A DNA stretch of 21,353 nucleotides from a virus: positions 1 through 21,353 of IMG/VR virus record IMGVR_UViG_3300040815_000108; one strand, 5' to 3'. Of the stretch, positions 1 through 5,696 are shown piece by piece. The position numbers and the translations under genes are program-made. The notes under the pieces are model-generated. The model did not search any database and was not told where the DNA came from. It saw only the letters and a list, made by a program, of their open reading frames with translations. The first letter of the stretch is position 1; every line of letters starts with the position of its first letter.

Positions 1-126
1 GATGAAATGAAAAAAGAAATTAAGTCGTTAAGACAAGATGTTTCTATGGGTAAGGGTGGACTTAAAGTTATTCTTGCACTTGGAACATTAATTGTTGGTA
101 TTATAGGATTTTTTCAGTTTAAGTGA
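1..126 (+). CDS. C-terminal part of a small membrane protein (left-truncated by window)
   Basis: The frame is open from base 1 to a TGA at 124-126 (41 codons visible). An ATG at base 7 could be the true start, giving a 39-residue protein, but the gene may begin outside the window. The visible protein has a charged, Lys-rich N-terminal part and then one hydrophobic segment of about 17 residues (VILALGTLIVGIIGFF), so it looks like a single-pass membrane protein. No family was recognised. It is followed at once by the next gene through a GTGA overlap, as in the rest of this late cluster of tiny proteins. Confidence 0.5.
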   Translation, partial: DEMKKEIKSLRQDVSMGKGGLKVILALGTLIVGIIGFFQFK

Positions 127-338
127 AATTTATATTAGCCTTTAGCATTTGCTCGGCAATCACAGGATATTGTAACAACACAGCGACATTACCAACGGAG
201 TTTAATAGTTGGTCAGAGTGTGTTGGAGCAGGAGGTAAATTAATTCAAAATTTTTCAATTGAAATGAAAGACCCTATTGAAGAAAAAAAACTTTATATGA
301 ATTATTTTTGTAACGAAATAGAAAAGGAAAATGTATGA
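123..338 (+). CDS. Small secreted or membrane-anchored protein of unknown function
   Basis: This 71-residue ORF starts with GTG at 123, inside the stop of the previous gene (GTGA), which suggests coupled translation. The N-terminus (MKFILAFSICSAITGYC) resembles a signal peptide or anchor. The rest is polar and contains Cys residues at the end of the hydrophobic segment and further on (SECVG, YFCNE) that could form disulphides after export. No family was recognised. It lies among small membrane proteins near the holin and lysozyme, so a role in lysis or the envelope is possible, but that is inferred from position only. Confidence 0.5.
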   Translation: MKFILAFSICSAITGYCNNTATLPTEFNSWSECVGAGGKLIQNFSIEMKDPIEEKKLYMNYFCNEIEKENV

Positions 339-457
339 TAATATATGGATACTCTGTAAAAACTTGGAGAGATAAAGCAGTTATTTACTGGCGTAACACA
401 AATAAAAAACTTTTTACATTGTTTGTGCTTTGGTCAATAATTCTTTGGACAATGTAA
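335..457 (+). CDS. Small single-pass membrane protein, unknown
   Basis: This is a 40-residue ORF with an ATG at 335 overlapping the upstream TGA by 4 bases. It has a basic, Trp/Tyr-rich N-terminal half (KTWRDKAVIYWRN) and a C-terminal hydrophobic stretch (LFTLFVLWSIILWTM), consistent with a membrane peptide. The next gene begins two bases after its stop. No homologue was recognised; size, overlap and base composition match its neighbours, which supports it being a gene. Confidence 0.45.
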   Translation: MIIYGYSVKTWRDKAVIYWRNTNKKLFTLFVLWSIILWTM

Positions 458-458
458 G

Positions 459-812
459 ATGTGGTTAGCGTTATTAAAAAATCCTCTTACTAAAATTATA
501 GCAGAAAAAACTTTTGGTGCTATTCAGCATAAATTGCAAAAAGATAAAATTGTAAGAGAAAAAGAATTAGACGCAGTATCACAAATTTCAATCGAACAAA
601 TTAAACAACAAGAACATTCATGGAAAGACGAGTGGTTGGTAGTTTTCTTTACACTATTAATGGCTTTTCATTTTATTCCATACACACAAGACACAATGGA
701 ACGTGGTTGGGCAATATTACAAAATGCTGACCCTATGTTTTGGTACATTATTTTAACAATAGTGGGAGCTTCATTTGGAGTAACTACAATGAATAAACTC
801 AAAAAGAAATGA
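459..812 (+). CDS. Holin-like membrane protein (GTA-holin / 3TM-like)
   Basis: The 117-residue protein has a polar, helical N-terminal third (about 1-55, rich in Lys, Glu and Gln), then hydrophobic segments around 59-75 (WLVVFFTLLMAFHFIP) and 94-110 (MFWYIILTIVGASFGV), and a Lys-rich tail. The SWKDEW motif before the first membrane segment, the IPYTQ turn and the final GASFG segment resemble holins of the gene-transfer-agent 3TM family seen in marine phages. A holin would permeabilise the inner membrane and release the GH24 lysozyme encoded at 3605. The family match is from recall of the motif pattern and was not searched. Confidence 0.6.
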   Translation: MWLALLKNPLTKIIAEKTFGAIQHKLQKDKIVREKELDAVSQISIEQIKQQEHSWKDEWLVVFFTLLMAFHFIPYTQDTMERGWAILQNADPMFWYIILTIVGASFGVTTMNKLKKK

Positions 813-919
813 TAGATAGAATTTTATATAATTTTTTTGGTTGGGTAGATAGTCTTTTTGAAAAATTAGATGAAGTTTTAACTTTTGATTTTCCTAAATC
901 TAAAAAGAAAAAGAAATGA
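809..919 (+). CDS. Tiny protein with Lys-rich tail, unknown
   Basis: A 36-residue ORF overlaps the holin-like stop by 4 bases (ATGA). It has an amphipathic, aromatic N-terminal helix (ILYNFFGWVDSLF) and ends in a run of lysines. No family was recognised. The head-to-tail overlaps on both sides are the main evidence that it is translated. Confidence 0.4.
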   Translation: MIDRILYNFFGWVDSLFEKLDEVLTFDFPKSKKKKK

Positions 920-1080
920 GAGATACTAAATCATTAGAAAGTTTTTTAAAAAAGATAGAAACACAAGCAAAAGAAAAAAATGTTTTTCGTCATTTAAAAA
1001 AAGAAGTTGAGCATGGTGCTAATGGTACAAGAGATTATGTTATTAAAAAAGGTATTAACAAAGGTAAGGTTGCTAAATGA
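916..1080 (+). CDS. Small basic protein, unknown
   Basis: This 54-residue ORF has its ATG at 916 inside the previous TGA and its own TGA overlaps the next ATG (1077). It is charged throughout and Lys-rich, with no hydrophobic segment, so it is probably cytoplasmic or virion-associated. No family was recognised. Confidence 0.45.
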   Translation: MRDTKSLESFLKKIETQAKEKNVFRHLKKEVEHGANGTRDYVIKKGINKGKVAK

Positions 1081-1451
1081 AAATATCAGAAAATACTTCA
1101 GTTGCTTTACCAATCAGAAATTTACTTGCAATTGTAGGAGCAGTAGCAATAGGTGTTTGGGCTTATTTTGGCATTATTGAAAGATTAAATAGTTTAGAAA
1201 CTAAAAACCAATTATTTGAACAAGATTTATTAGCGGCATCAAAACAATTACCTATAGACCAAGAACAATTCATGTTGTTGGAACATATAGCTCAACAAGT
1301 AGAAAAATTGGAACAAAACCAAGAACAAAATATGACTAATAAAGTCAATATTTTAAGACTTCAATCAGATGTAGAACGATTAAGAATTGATGTTGAGAAG
1401 TTAAAAGACAGTGTTAGAGCAAACATTGGAAAGTTAAATGGTGACCACTAA
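1077..1451 (+). CDS. Single-pass membrane protein with coiled coil (i-spanin-like topology)
   Basis: The 124-residue protein has one N-terminal membrane segment (about 14-33, RNLLAIVGAVAIGVWAYFGI), then a long Gln/Glu/Lys-rich region with heptad-like spacing (about 36-118), predicted as coiled coil. That topology is what inner-membrane spanins of Gram-negative phages show, and the gene sits between the holin-like gene and the terminase genes, where T7-like phages keep lysis genes. No sequence family was recognised, so the spanin idea is inference. It ends in a TAATG overlap with the next gene, which could encode a partner. Confidence 0.55.
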   Translation: MKISENTSVALPIRNLLAIVGAVAIGVWAYFGIIERLNSLETKNQLFEQDLLAASKQLPIDQEQFMLLEHIAQQVEKLEQNQEQNMTNKVNILRLQSDVERLRIDVEKLKDSVRANIGKLNGDH

Positions 1452-1672
1452 TGCAGGTATCATTAGTTTTTGCTCTTTGTCTTTTTATAAACGGACAACT
1501 GGTTGAACACAGAATACAGGACAGTCTATCTACTTGCCTTAAAATGAAACGTGAAGCTACTCGTAACATGAGTATGGACAATAAACAATTTATGTGTGGT
1601 GAAGTAACAGCAGAGTTAGAAGAAAACGTAGATGGAAGCAAAACCATTAAAAGAATAATTCAAAATAAATAA
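1451..1672 (+). CDS. Small exported cysteine-containing protein, unknown
   Basis: This 73-residue ORF starts at the ATG of a TAATG overlap. Residues 1-14 (MQVSLVFALCLFIN) are hydrophobic and resemble a short export signal or anchor; the rest is polar with Cys in SLSTCLKMK and FMCGEV. The region around Cys10 (VFALC) is not a good lipobox, so a lipoprotein o-spanin is not supported. It resembles short conserved ORFs near the terminase of marine podoviruses, from memory only. It may work with the coiled-coil membrane protein directly upstream. Confidence 0.5.
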   Translation: MQVSLVFALCLFINGQLVEHRIQDSLSTCLKMKREATRNMSMDNKQFMCGEVTAELEENVDGSKTIKRIIQNK

Positions 1673-1800
1673 TGGCTAAACAAAAATTTTTGCATTTCGT
1701 ACCTAGAGAGAAACCAAAAAAGAGAAAAGGAATACATGTCAAGTCAAGAAATAAAGGAAGTACCTTTAAAAAATACAACAGACAAGGAAGACCACAATAA
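1672..1800 (+). CDS. Very basic small protein, overlapping the terminase small-subunit ORF
   Basis: A 42-residue ORF starts in a TAATG overlap and encodes MAKQKFLHFVPREKPKKRKG and a further Lys/Arg-rich tail. The strongly basic composition suggests nucleic-acid binding. Its last 65 bases also encode the start of the next ORF in another frame. A protein with the same MAKQKFLHFVPR opening occurs next to terminase genes in other marine phages, from memory, which is why it is called here despite the overlap. Confidence 0.5.
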   Translation: MAKQKFLHFVPREKPKKRKGIHVKSRNKGSTFKKYNRQGRPQ

Positions 1801-1990
1801 AATAGAAACTGTCCTACAAGAGTTACCACAATTATTGGTAAACCATGCTTATAAAAAATTAAAATCTGGTGAAGACTTAACTGCTTCAGAGATGAAAGTA
1901 TGTTTAGAAGTTTGCAAGACATACAGTAAAGAACCTTTATCTAAAAAAGAAGATAACATTTTAGACGAAGTACCATTTGACAATGGATAA
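1736..1990 (+). CDS. Probable terminase small subunit
   Basis: The 84-residue, mostly helical protein lies directly before the large terminase gene and overlaps it by 8 bases. Small terminase subunits are short, poorly conserved, helical DNA-recognition proteins found in this position, and this is the only candidate. Its sequence (including LKSGEDLTASEMKVCLEVCK) was not matched to a named family. The start is ATG at 1736, giving a 65-base overlap with the upstream basic ORF; no better internal start is evident. In packaging it would recognise the concatemer and recruit the large subunit. Confidence 0.5.
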   Translation: MSSQEIKEVPLKNTTDKEDHNKIETVLQELPQLLVNHAYKKLKSGEDLTASEMKVCLEVCKTYSKEPLSKKEDNILDEVPFDNG

Positions 1991-3614
1991 ACGATTAAAG
2001 AATTTTAAAAATTTTTTGTATTTATGTTGGAAGCATTTAAACCTGCCTGAACCAACACCTATACAATTCGATATTGCGGATTATTTACAGTCAAACGAAA
2101 AGAGACTGGTAATAGAAGCATTCAGGGGCGTAGGTAAATCTTGGATTACCTCTGCCTTTGTATGTCATCAATTACTTCTTAATCCTCAAAAAAATATTTT
2201 GGTAGTATCTGCTAGTAAAACAAGAGCAGATGACTTTAGTACCTTTACACAAAGGCTAATAGGTGAAATGCCATTGTTACAACACTTAATACCTAGAGAT
2301 AATCAAAGACATTCTAAGGTATCATTTGATGTAGCACCTGCATTAGCTTCTCACGCACCCTCAGTTAAATCTATGGGTATTACAGGGCAGTTAACAGGTA
2401 GTAGAGCAGACATCATTATTGCTGATGACGTAGAGAGTGCTAATAACTCTCAAACACAGTTAATGAGAGATAGATTGTCTGAGACAGTCAAAGAGTTTGA
2501 TGCAATTATTAAACCTAACACTGGTAGAATTATATTTTTAGGAACTCCTCAAAATGAGATGTCATTATATAACACATTAGAGGAAAGAGGTTTTAAAACA
2601 AAAATTTGGACTGCGTTAGTACCTAATGCTACACAAAAAATTAGTTATGGTCATAAATTAGCAGACATTATACAGGGTAAAGAAGGTGAACCTACTGACC
2701 CTAAAAGATTTGATAATGTTGACCTAATGGAAAGACTATCATCTTATGGTCGTTCAGGTTTTAACTTACAATTTATGTTGGACACGAGTTTAAGTGATGC
2801 CAACAGGTATCCATTAAAACTAAACGATTTAATTGTAGCTTCAGGTTGTTCTACATGGAAGGAAGCTCCTGCTAAGATACAATGGGCTTCATCACCAGAA
2901 CAGATGAAAGCTATAGACCCTGATATACCTAATGTGGGACTTAAAGGTGATTACTTTGTAGCTCCTATGATGATGAGCGAAGAATTTACGCCATTTGAAG
3001 GTACATGTATGTCTATTGACCCCTCAGGTCGAGGAGCGGACAAAACAGCGTATGCGGTGCTTAAAATGCTTCATGGAGTGCTTTATTTGACTGCTATAGG
3101 TTCTTTAGATGGTGGTTATAGTGAAGATACAATGGCTAGACTAGCAAACATAGCTAAGAAGAATGATGTGAACTATGTAGTCATAGAAAGTAACTTTGGT
3201 GACGGTATGGCAACTCAGTTGTTAAAACCTGTCATGGCAAAAATACACCCATGTGAGATAGAAGAAGTTAGACATAATACACAAAAAGAAAAACGTATTA
3301 TAGATACACTAGAGCCTTTAATGAATAGTCACAGATTAGTTATTGATGACTTGTTAATACATGAAGATTTTAAACTAGAACCTGACCATCAGTTGTTTAG
3401 ACAGATGACTAGGATAACTAGAGACAAAGGTTCATTAAGACATGATGATGCCATTGATGCTTTAGCTATGGCGGCTAAGTATTGGGTAGACAGATTAGAT
3501 AGAGACCAAATCTTATCTTACAATCAACACAAAGAAGAATTGTTAGACCAAGAACTAGAAAGATTTATGGAACACAACATAGGAAGGGTTCAGGAAAAAG
3601 ACAGATGGATTTAG
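1983..3614 (+). CDS. Terminase large subunit (T7 gp19-like)
   Basis: This ATPase-nuclease packages the DNA concatemer into proheads and cuts it. From the ATG at 1983 it is 543 residues, near the usual size for T7 gp19 relatives. The N-terminal ATPase domain has a Walker A (FRGVGKS, K52) and a Walker B region (IIIADDVES, about 144-152). The C-terminal RNase-H-like nuclease has acidic clusters at D346 (SIDPSGRGADKTAYAV), E402 (IESNFGDG) and D488/D489 (RHDDAIDALA). A TTG six bases upstream is in frame, but the ATG in an ATGGATAA overlap with the previous stop is preferred. Confidence 0.95.
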   Translation: MDKRLKNFKNFLYLCWKHLNLPEPTPIQFDIADYLQSNEKRLVIEAFRGVGKSWITSAFVCHQLLLNPQKNILVVSASKTRADDFSTFTQRLIGEMPLLQHLIPRDNQRHSKVSFDVAPALASHAPSVKSMGITGQLTGSRADIIIADDVESANNSQTQLMRDRLSETVKEFDAIIKPNTGRIIFLGTPQNEMSLYNTLEERGFKTKIWTALVPNATQKISYGHKLADIIQGKEGEPTDPKRFDNVDLMERLSSYGRSGFNLQFMLDTSLSDANRYPLKLNDLIVASGCSTWKEAPAKIQWASSPEQMKAIDPDIPNVGLKGDYFVAPMMMSEEFTPFEGTCMSIDPSGRGADKTAYAVLKMLHGVLYLTAIGSLDGGYSEDTMARLANIAKKNDVNYVVIESNFGDGMATQLLKPVMAKIHPCEIEEVRHNTQKEKRIIDTLEPLMNSHRLVIDDLLIHEDFKLEPDHQLFRQMTRITRDKGSLRHDDAIDALAMAAKYWVDRLDRDQILSYNQHKEELLDQELERFMEHNIGRVQEKDRWI

Positions 3615-4024
3615 AAAAGACAAAAGAAGCTATTAAGAAAGAAGAAGGCTTTAGATTAGAAGTTTACAAATGTACTGAAGGGCATCTTACAGGCGGTTAT
3701 GGACACAAAATGTTAGACGGAGAAGAGCCACCTAAAGACCACGCAGGTTGGTTAGTCTTGTTTGAAAGAGACTTTGCTAGAGCTGTTACAGGAGCAGAAG
3801 ATTTGTTGATGATATGTCCTAATATTGATGAGACTGCAAGAAACATTGTGGTTGAAATGGTGTACCAAATGGGTGCTTATGGGGTCTCTAAGTTTAAGGG
3901 TATGCTCAAAGCTCTACAAGATGAGGACTACAAACAAGCTAGTGTGGAAATGCTAGATAGTAGATGGGCTAAACAAACGCCTAATCGTGCCAAACGAATG
4001 GCAGAACGAATGGCAAATATTTAA
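3605..4024 (+). CDS. Endolysin, GH24 T4-type lysozyme (muramidase)
   Basis: The 139-residue enzyme would cleave the N-acetylmuramic acid to N-acetylglucosamine bond of peptidoglycan at lysis. The N-terminus aligns with T4 lysozyme: E14 (KEEGFRLEVYK) is the general acid, and TEGHLTGGYGH matches TEGYYTIGIGH. The residue equivalent to T4 Asp20 is Cys23, and Thr29 is present, giving the E-8aa-C-5aa-T form of the triad known in several phage lysozymes. There is no signal peptide or anchor, so it needs a holin, matching the holin-like gene at 459. It overlaps the terminase end by 10 bases and is the last late gene before the non-coding region. Confidence 0.88.
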   Translation: MDLEKTKEAIKKEEGFRLEVYKCTEGHLTGGYGHKMLDGEEPPKDHAGWLVLFERDFARAVTGAEDLLMICPNIDETARNIVVEMVYQMGAYGVSKFKGMLKALQDEDYKQASVEMLDSRWAKQTPNRAKRMAERMANI

Positions 4025-4041
4025 GAGAAAAATCTGAGGGG

Positions 4042-4054
4042 GTATATGATATAC
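4042..4054. repeat. 13-bp palindrome GTATAT-g-ATATAC
   Basis: A perfect 6+6 bp inverted repeat with one central base lies 18 bases after the lysozyme stop. It is followed by two tandem ACAGAG units (4055-4066). It could be a protein-binding site, or a mark near the genome end. Function unknown. Confidence 0.35.
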
Positions 4055-4069
4055 ACAGAGACAGAGTTT

Positions 4070-4195
4070 CCCCCGTGCCAGACCTGTAGAACTGCACAAA
4101 AGAACCAAAAAACAAGGCATTAAAGGGGTTTTTGACTATATAAGGACTGCATATCCTTTGCAGGTACACGGGGGCGGGGTGCTTTTTTTATTTTT
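4070..4195 (+). terminator. Complex stem followed by a U-rich run; candidate late terminator or structured RNA
   Basis: CCCCCGTG (4070-4077) pairs with CACGGGGG (4167-4174), and ACCTG (4082-4086) pairs with CAGGT (4161-4165), giving about 13 bp of stem. The enclosed part holds AAGGA-CTGCATA-TCCTT (4142-4158) and a weaker CAAAAA/TTTTTG pairing. The stem is followed by GGGGTGC and a T-rich run (4183-4195). Termination after the late operon is the simplest reading; a discrete small RNA is an alternative. Nothing was folded by computer. Confidence 0.45.
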
Positions 4196-4340
4196 GCGTG
4201 TGTGTGAGATAGTCTGTTTTTTTGCGTTGCACCTGTGGGCGTGTGCGTTGCTCTCTTTAAGTTTCACACACAGCCACACCAAAAGCACCACCACAAGCAC
4301 TACCACAAGCCACACAGAGCCACGCACAGCCACGCCTTGA
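4196..4340. other. G+C-rich, GT-then-CA biased non-coding island
   Basis: The first part (4196-4255) is rich in GT and the second (4262-4336) in CA with many CCACA and AGCCAC units. TGTGTGTGA (4199-4207) pairs with TCACACACA (4264-4272). ORFs are open on both strands here only because of the low-complexity composition; the predicted products are repeats of Thr/Ser/His or Val/Leu and look spurious. Such a strand-biased tract between late and early genes is a reasonable place for a terminal repeat or packaging site. Confidence 0.4.
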
Positions 4341-4375
4341 GGTCATTGCAGGGGTAAGGTCATAAGTATTTTAAT

Positions 4376-4396
4376 TAGTAAAGTTACACTATTAGA
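4376..4396 (+). promoter_or_regulatory. Candidate phage RNA polymerase promoter, copy 1
   Basis: A 21-base sequence ending in AGTTACACTATTAGA is repeated exactly at 11327-11347, directly after the RNA polymerase gene. The core CACTAT coincides with the CACTATA core of the T7 promoter (-7 to -2), and the G four bases before it matches T7 -11. Its position before the early region and in a non-coding stretch fits a promoter for the phage enzyme. Confidence 0.65.
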
Positions 4397-4498
4397 TGAG
4401 AGCAAAAAAAAAGAATACTCTGTGTATCTCTTTAAGTATCTCATTAAGTATAGACCAAAGGACAACAACAAGCACAACAAAGGATAGTTATTTATATA

Positions 4499-4654
4499 AT
4501 GATTACTAGAAAAGACTGGCTAAAGACAGACGCAGGAAAGCAATACAAAGCCAGAACCAATAAAAATTATAGACAAAAGAAACAACAAACAAAGAAAGAC
4601 AATTTAAAAGTTAATAAGTCTTTTGAGTTTCATTTTAAAACAAATCAGTCTTAA
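4499..4654 (+). CDS. Small basic protein, candidate first early gene
   Basis: This 51-residue ORF (MITRKDWLKTDAGKQYKART and a further Lys/Gln-rich part) lies about 100 bases after the candidate phage promoter. It is very basic and could bind nucleic acid. The nearest Shine-Dalgarno-like AAGGA is about 14 bases upstream of the ATG, which is too far for strong initiation, so the call is uncertain. No family was recognised. Confidence 0.4.
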   Translation: MITRKDWLKTDAGKQYKARTNKNYRQKKQQTKKDNLKVNKSFEFHFKTNQS

Positions 4655-4680
4655 TTATCCACTCATAAAGACTAATTCTG

Positions 4681-4753
4681 TCCCACATATTCCTATTAAA
4701 TCCTGTGTAGTCCCATAATATCCTATAAATAAGGTAAAATAAGGCTTATTTAT
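4681..4753. repeat. Imperfect 30-bp tandem repeat and adjoining inverted repeat
   Basis: Two imperfect units start with TCCCA at 4681 and 4711, each continuing with an ATAT-like stretch and TCCTAT-AAA. They are followed by ATAAATAAG (4725-4733) pairing with CTTATTTAT (4745-4753), then an A-run and a T-run. T7 carries short imperfect repeats (CCTAAAG type) next to its terminal repeats, so this may be the comparable element. Function is inferred from position only. Confidence 0.4.
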
Positions 4754-4791
4754 CAACATAAAAAAAAATTAACTTTTTTTGTATTTTATAG

Positions 4792-4819
4792 TTGCAATCC
4801 ACAAATGCATCTATATAAG
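4792..4819 (+). promoter_or_regulatory. Possible host sigma-70 promoter for the early region
   Basis: TTGCAA (4792-4797) and TATAAG (4814-4819) are separated by 16 bases, a plausible -35/-10 pair. It lies upstream of the early genes where a T7-like phage needs host-dependent transcription. In such AT-rich DNA similar pairs arise by chance, so confidence is low. Confidence 0.3.
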
Positions 4820-4914
4820 GAAATTACATTATTTTTTTACTGTTTTTTATCTACATACAAAAAACATGAGCCACACACGGTGAGTGTTGCAGGTTCAGAC
4901 CTCGAAGGCGTAGA

Positions 4915-5041
4915 GTTTGACCTGTGGGCGTTGCGATACCAACACCCTGCAAAAATATTATCTGGGCGAGTTTGTCTTTAATGGTGTGCGGGTAGTCCTC
5001 ACGGTTTGGAGGCGGTTGCAGAGATGCAAAGTAGGTCAAAC
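4915..5041 (+). ncRNA. Candidate branched structured RNA in the early leader
   Basis: GTTTGACCT (4915-4923) pairs perfectly over 9 bp with AGGTCAAAC (5033-5041), extendable by two G-U pairs. Inside are three hairpins in order: TACC+ACACC (4937-4946) with GGTGT+GGTA (4983-4994); CCTC (4997-5000) with GAGG (5009-5012); and TTGCA-GAGA-TGCAA (5016-5029), whose GAGA is a GNRA-type tetraloop. The segment is visibly richer in G+C than the surrounding AT-rich DNA, contains no convincing ORF, and precedes the early genes. Pairing was done by eye and the function is unknown. Confidence 0.45.
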
Positions 5042-5058
5042 CAAAATTTGCGGTTGAT

Positions 5059-5101
5059 AATCTGCAAACACTCAGAGCTTGTCTTTAAGTGTTTACAGAT
5101 T
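5059..5101 (+). promoter_or_regulatory. Long leader hairpin upstream of the first strong early gene
   Basis: The 14-base arms 5059-5072 and 5088-5101 are complementary except for one C-A mismatch, enclosing a 15-base loop (5073-5087). There is no T-run, so it is not a standard terminator. It resembles in placement the RNase III processing hairpins of T7-like early transcripts, or an mRNA-stabilising leader. The loop text GAGCTTGTCTTTA nearly repeats GAGTTTGTCTTTA at 4968-4980. Confidence 0.5.
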
Positions 5102-5114
5102 GCCAACGCAATCA

Positions 5115-5138
5115 CAATCAATCAATCAACAAACGGAG
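5115..5138 (+). promoter_or_regulatory. Recurring leader with ribosome binding site (ATCAATCAAC...CGGAG), copy 1
   Basis: Tandem ATCA units followed by ACAAACGGAG end 9 bases before the ATG at 5148. The same arrangement recurs at 5743-5765, 6358-6374 and 8841-8859, and weaker forms lie at 6724-6738 and 11348-11362. It fixes the start of the next gene at 5148 rather than at an upstream in-frame codon. Confidence 0.6.
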
Positions 5139-5147
5139 AAAAAAACA

Positions 5148-5432
5148 ATGTCACACTTTTATGGTTCAATACCTTACTCAGCTAGAAAGACAACAGCTAC
5201 AGCCAGAGGACATAAGACAACTGGTTTGGTAACAGAGGCGGCTTCATGGGAAGGCAAGATTGTTACAGAGTTACATTTTGATACAGTTGTTAAAAAAGAT
5301 ATGTACTCAATTTATAGAAAGCCTCACGGCTCTAGTGGTGGAGAGACAATCTTATTGGCTCAAGGTTATCTAAATGATGACAAGCCAATTTTTACAGCTA
5401 CAGACAAAAGCAACAACAAGGCGGTGGCGTAA
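5148..5432 (+). CDS. Conserved-looking early phage protein, unknown function
   Basis: The 94-residue protein begins MSHFYGSIPYSARKTTATAR. The start at 5148 is chosen because CGGAG lies 9 bases upstream; the frame is open further upstream (to 5079) but that part encodes the leader repeats. The mixed polar sequence with several beta-like stretches (GKIVTELHFDTV, MYSIYRKP) suggests a small globular cytoplasmic protein. Short proteins with a similar MSHFYG opening occur in the early region of marine podoviruses, from memory; their role is not known. It overlaps the next gene by one base (TAATG). Confidence 0.7.
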   Translation: MSHFYGSIPYSARKTTATARGHKTTGLVTEAASWEGKIVTELHFDTVVKKDMYSIYRKPHGSSGGETILLAQGYLNDDKPIFTATDKSNNKAVA

Positions 5433-5686
5433 TGTTGGACACTAAACAATTAAAACAAGAGCCATATCAGAATGGGTTTCCAACTGTAAAAACTGCTTTA
5501 GAGTTTGGACAGGTTCGAGACCTTTTCAAGATAGTTGATGATTTAGTACAAATCAGAAACAATGCTATGTTCAACACTGTTGAAGATGAAAACAAGTTTA
5601 ATTTTATTTTATCTGAATTACAGTTTTATCATAGAGAAATAGACTACACTAAACTTATCGAAGAAAAGAAAATCTTTAAATATTAA
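5432..5686 (+). CDS. Early protein of unknown function
   Basis: This 84-residue ORF starts at the ATG of a TAATG overlap. It is predicted mainly helical (VRDLFKIVDDLVQIRNNAMF; ENKFNFILSELQFYHREIDY) with no membrane segment. No family was recognised. It closes a two-gene unit, since a hairpin terminator follows 11 bases after its stop. Confidence 0.6.
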   Translation: MLDTKQLKQEPYQNGFPTVKTALEFGQVRDLFKIVDDLVQIRNNAMFNTVEDENKFNFILSELQFYHREIDYTKLIEEKKIFKY

Positions 5687-5696
5687 AAATAGACTT

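Noticed and set aside
1414-1922. Two minus-strand ORFs opposite the late small genes
   Set aside because: They are antisense shadows of plus-strand frames that are linked by start-stop overlaps.
4136-4340. ORFs on both strands (65 and 60 codons) in the GT/CA-rich tract
   Set aside because: They arise from low-complexity composition, have repetitive products, no ribosome binding site, and one runs against all other genes.
4887-4902. T-arm-like sequence GGTTCAGACC suggesting a second tRNA
   Set aside because: It does not fit the T-loop consensus and no acceptor or anticodon arms surround it.
4851-5039. Minus-strand ORF of 62 codons
   Set aside because: It lies across the candidate structured RNA, opposite to all genes, without a start signal or recognisable protein features.
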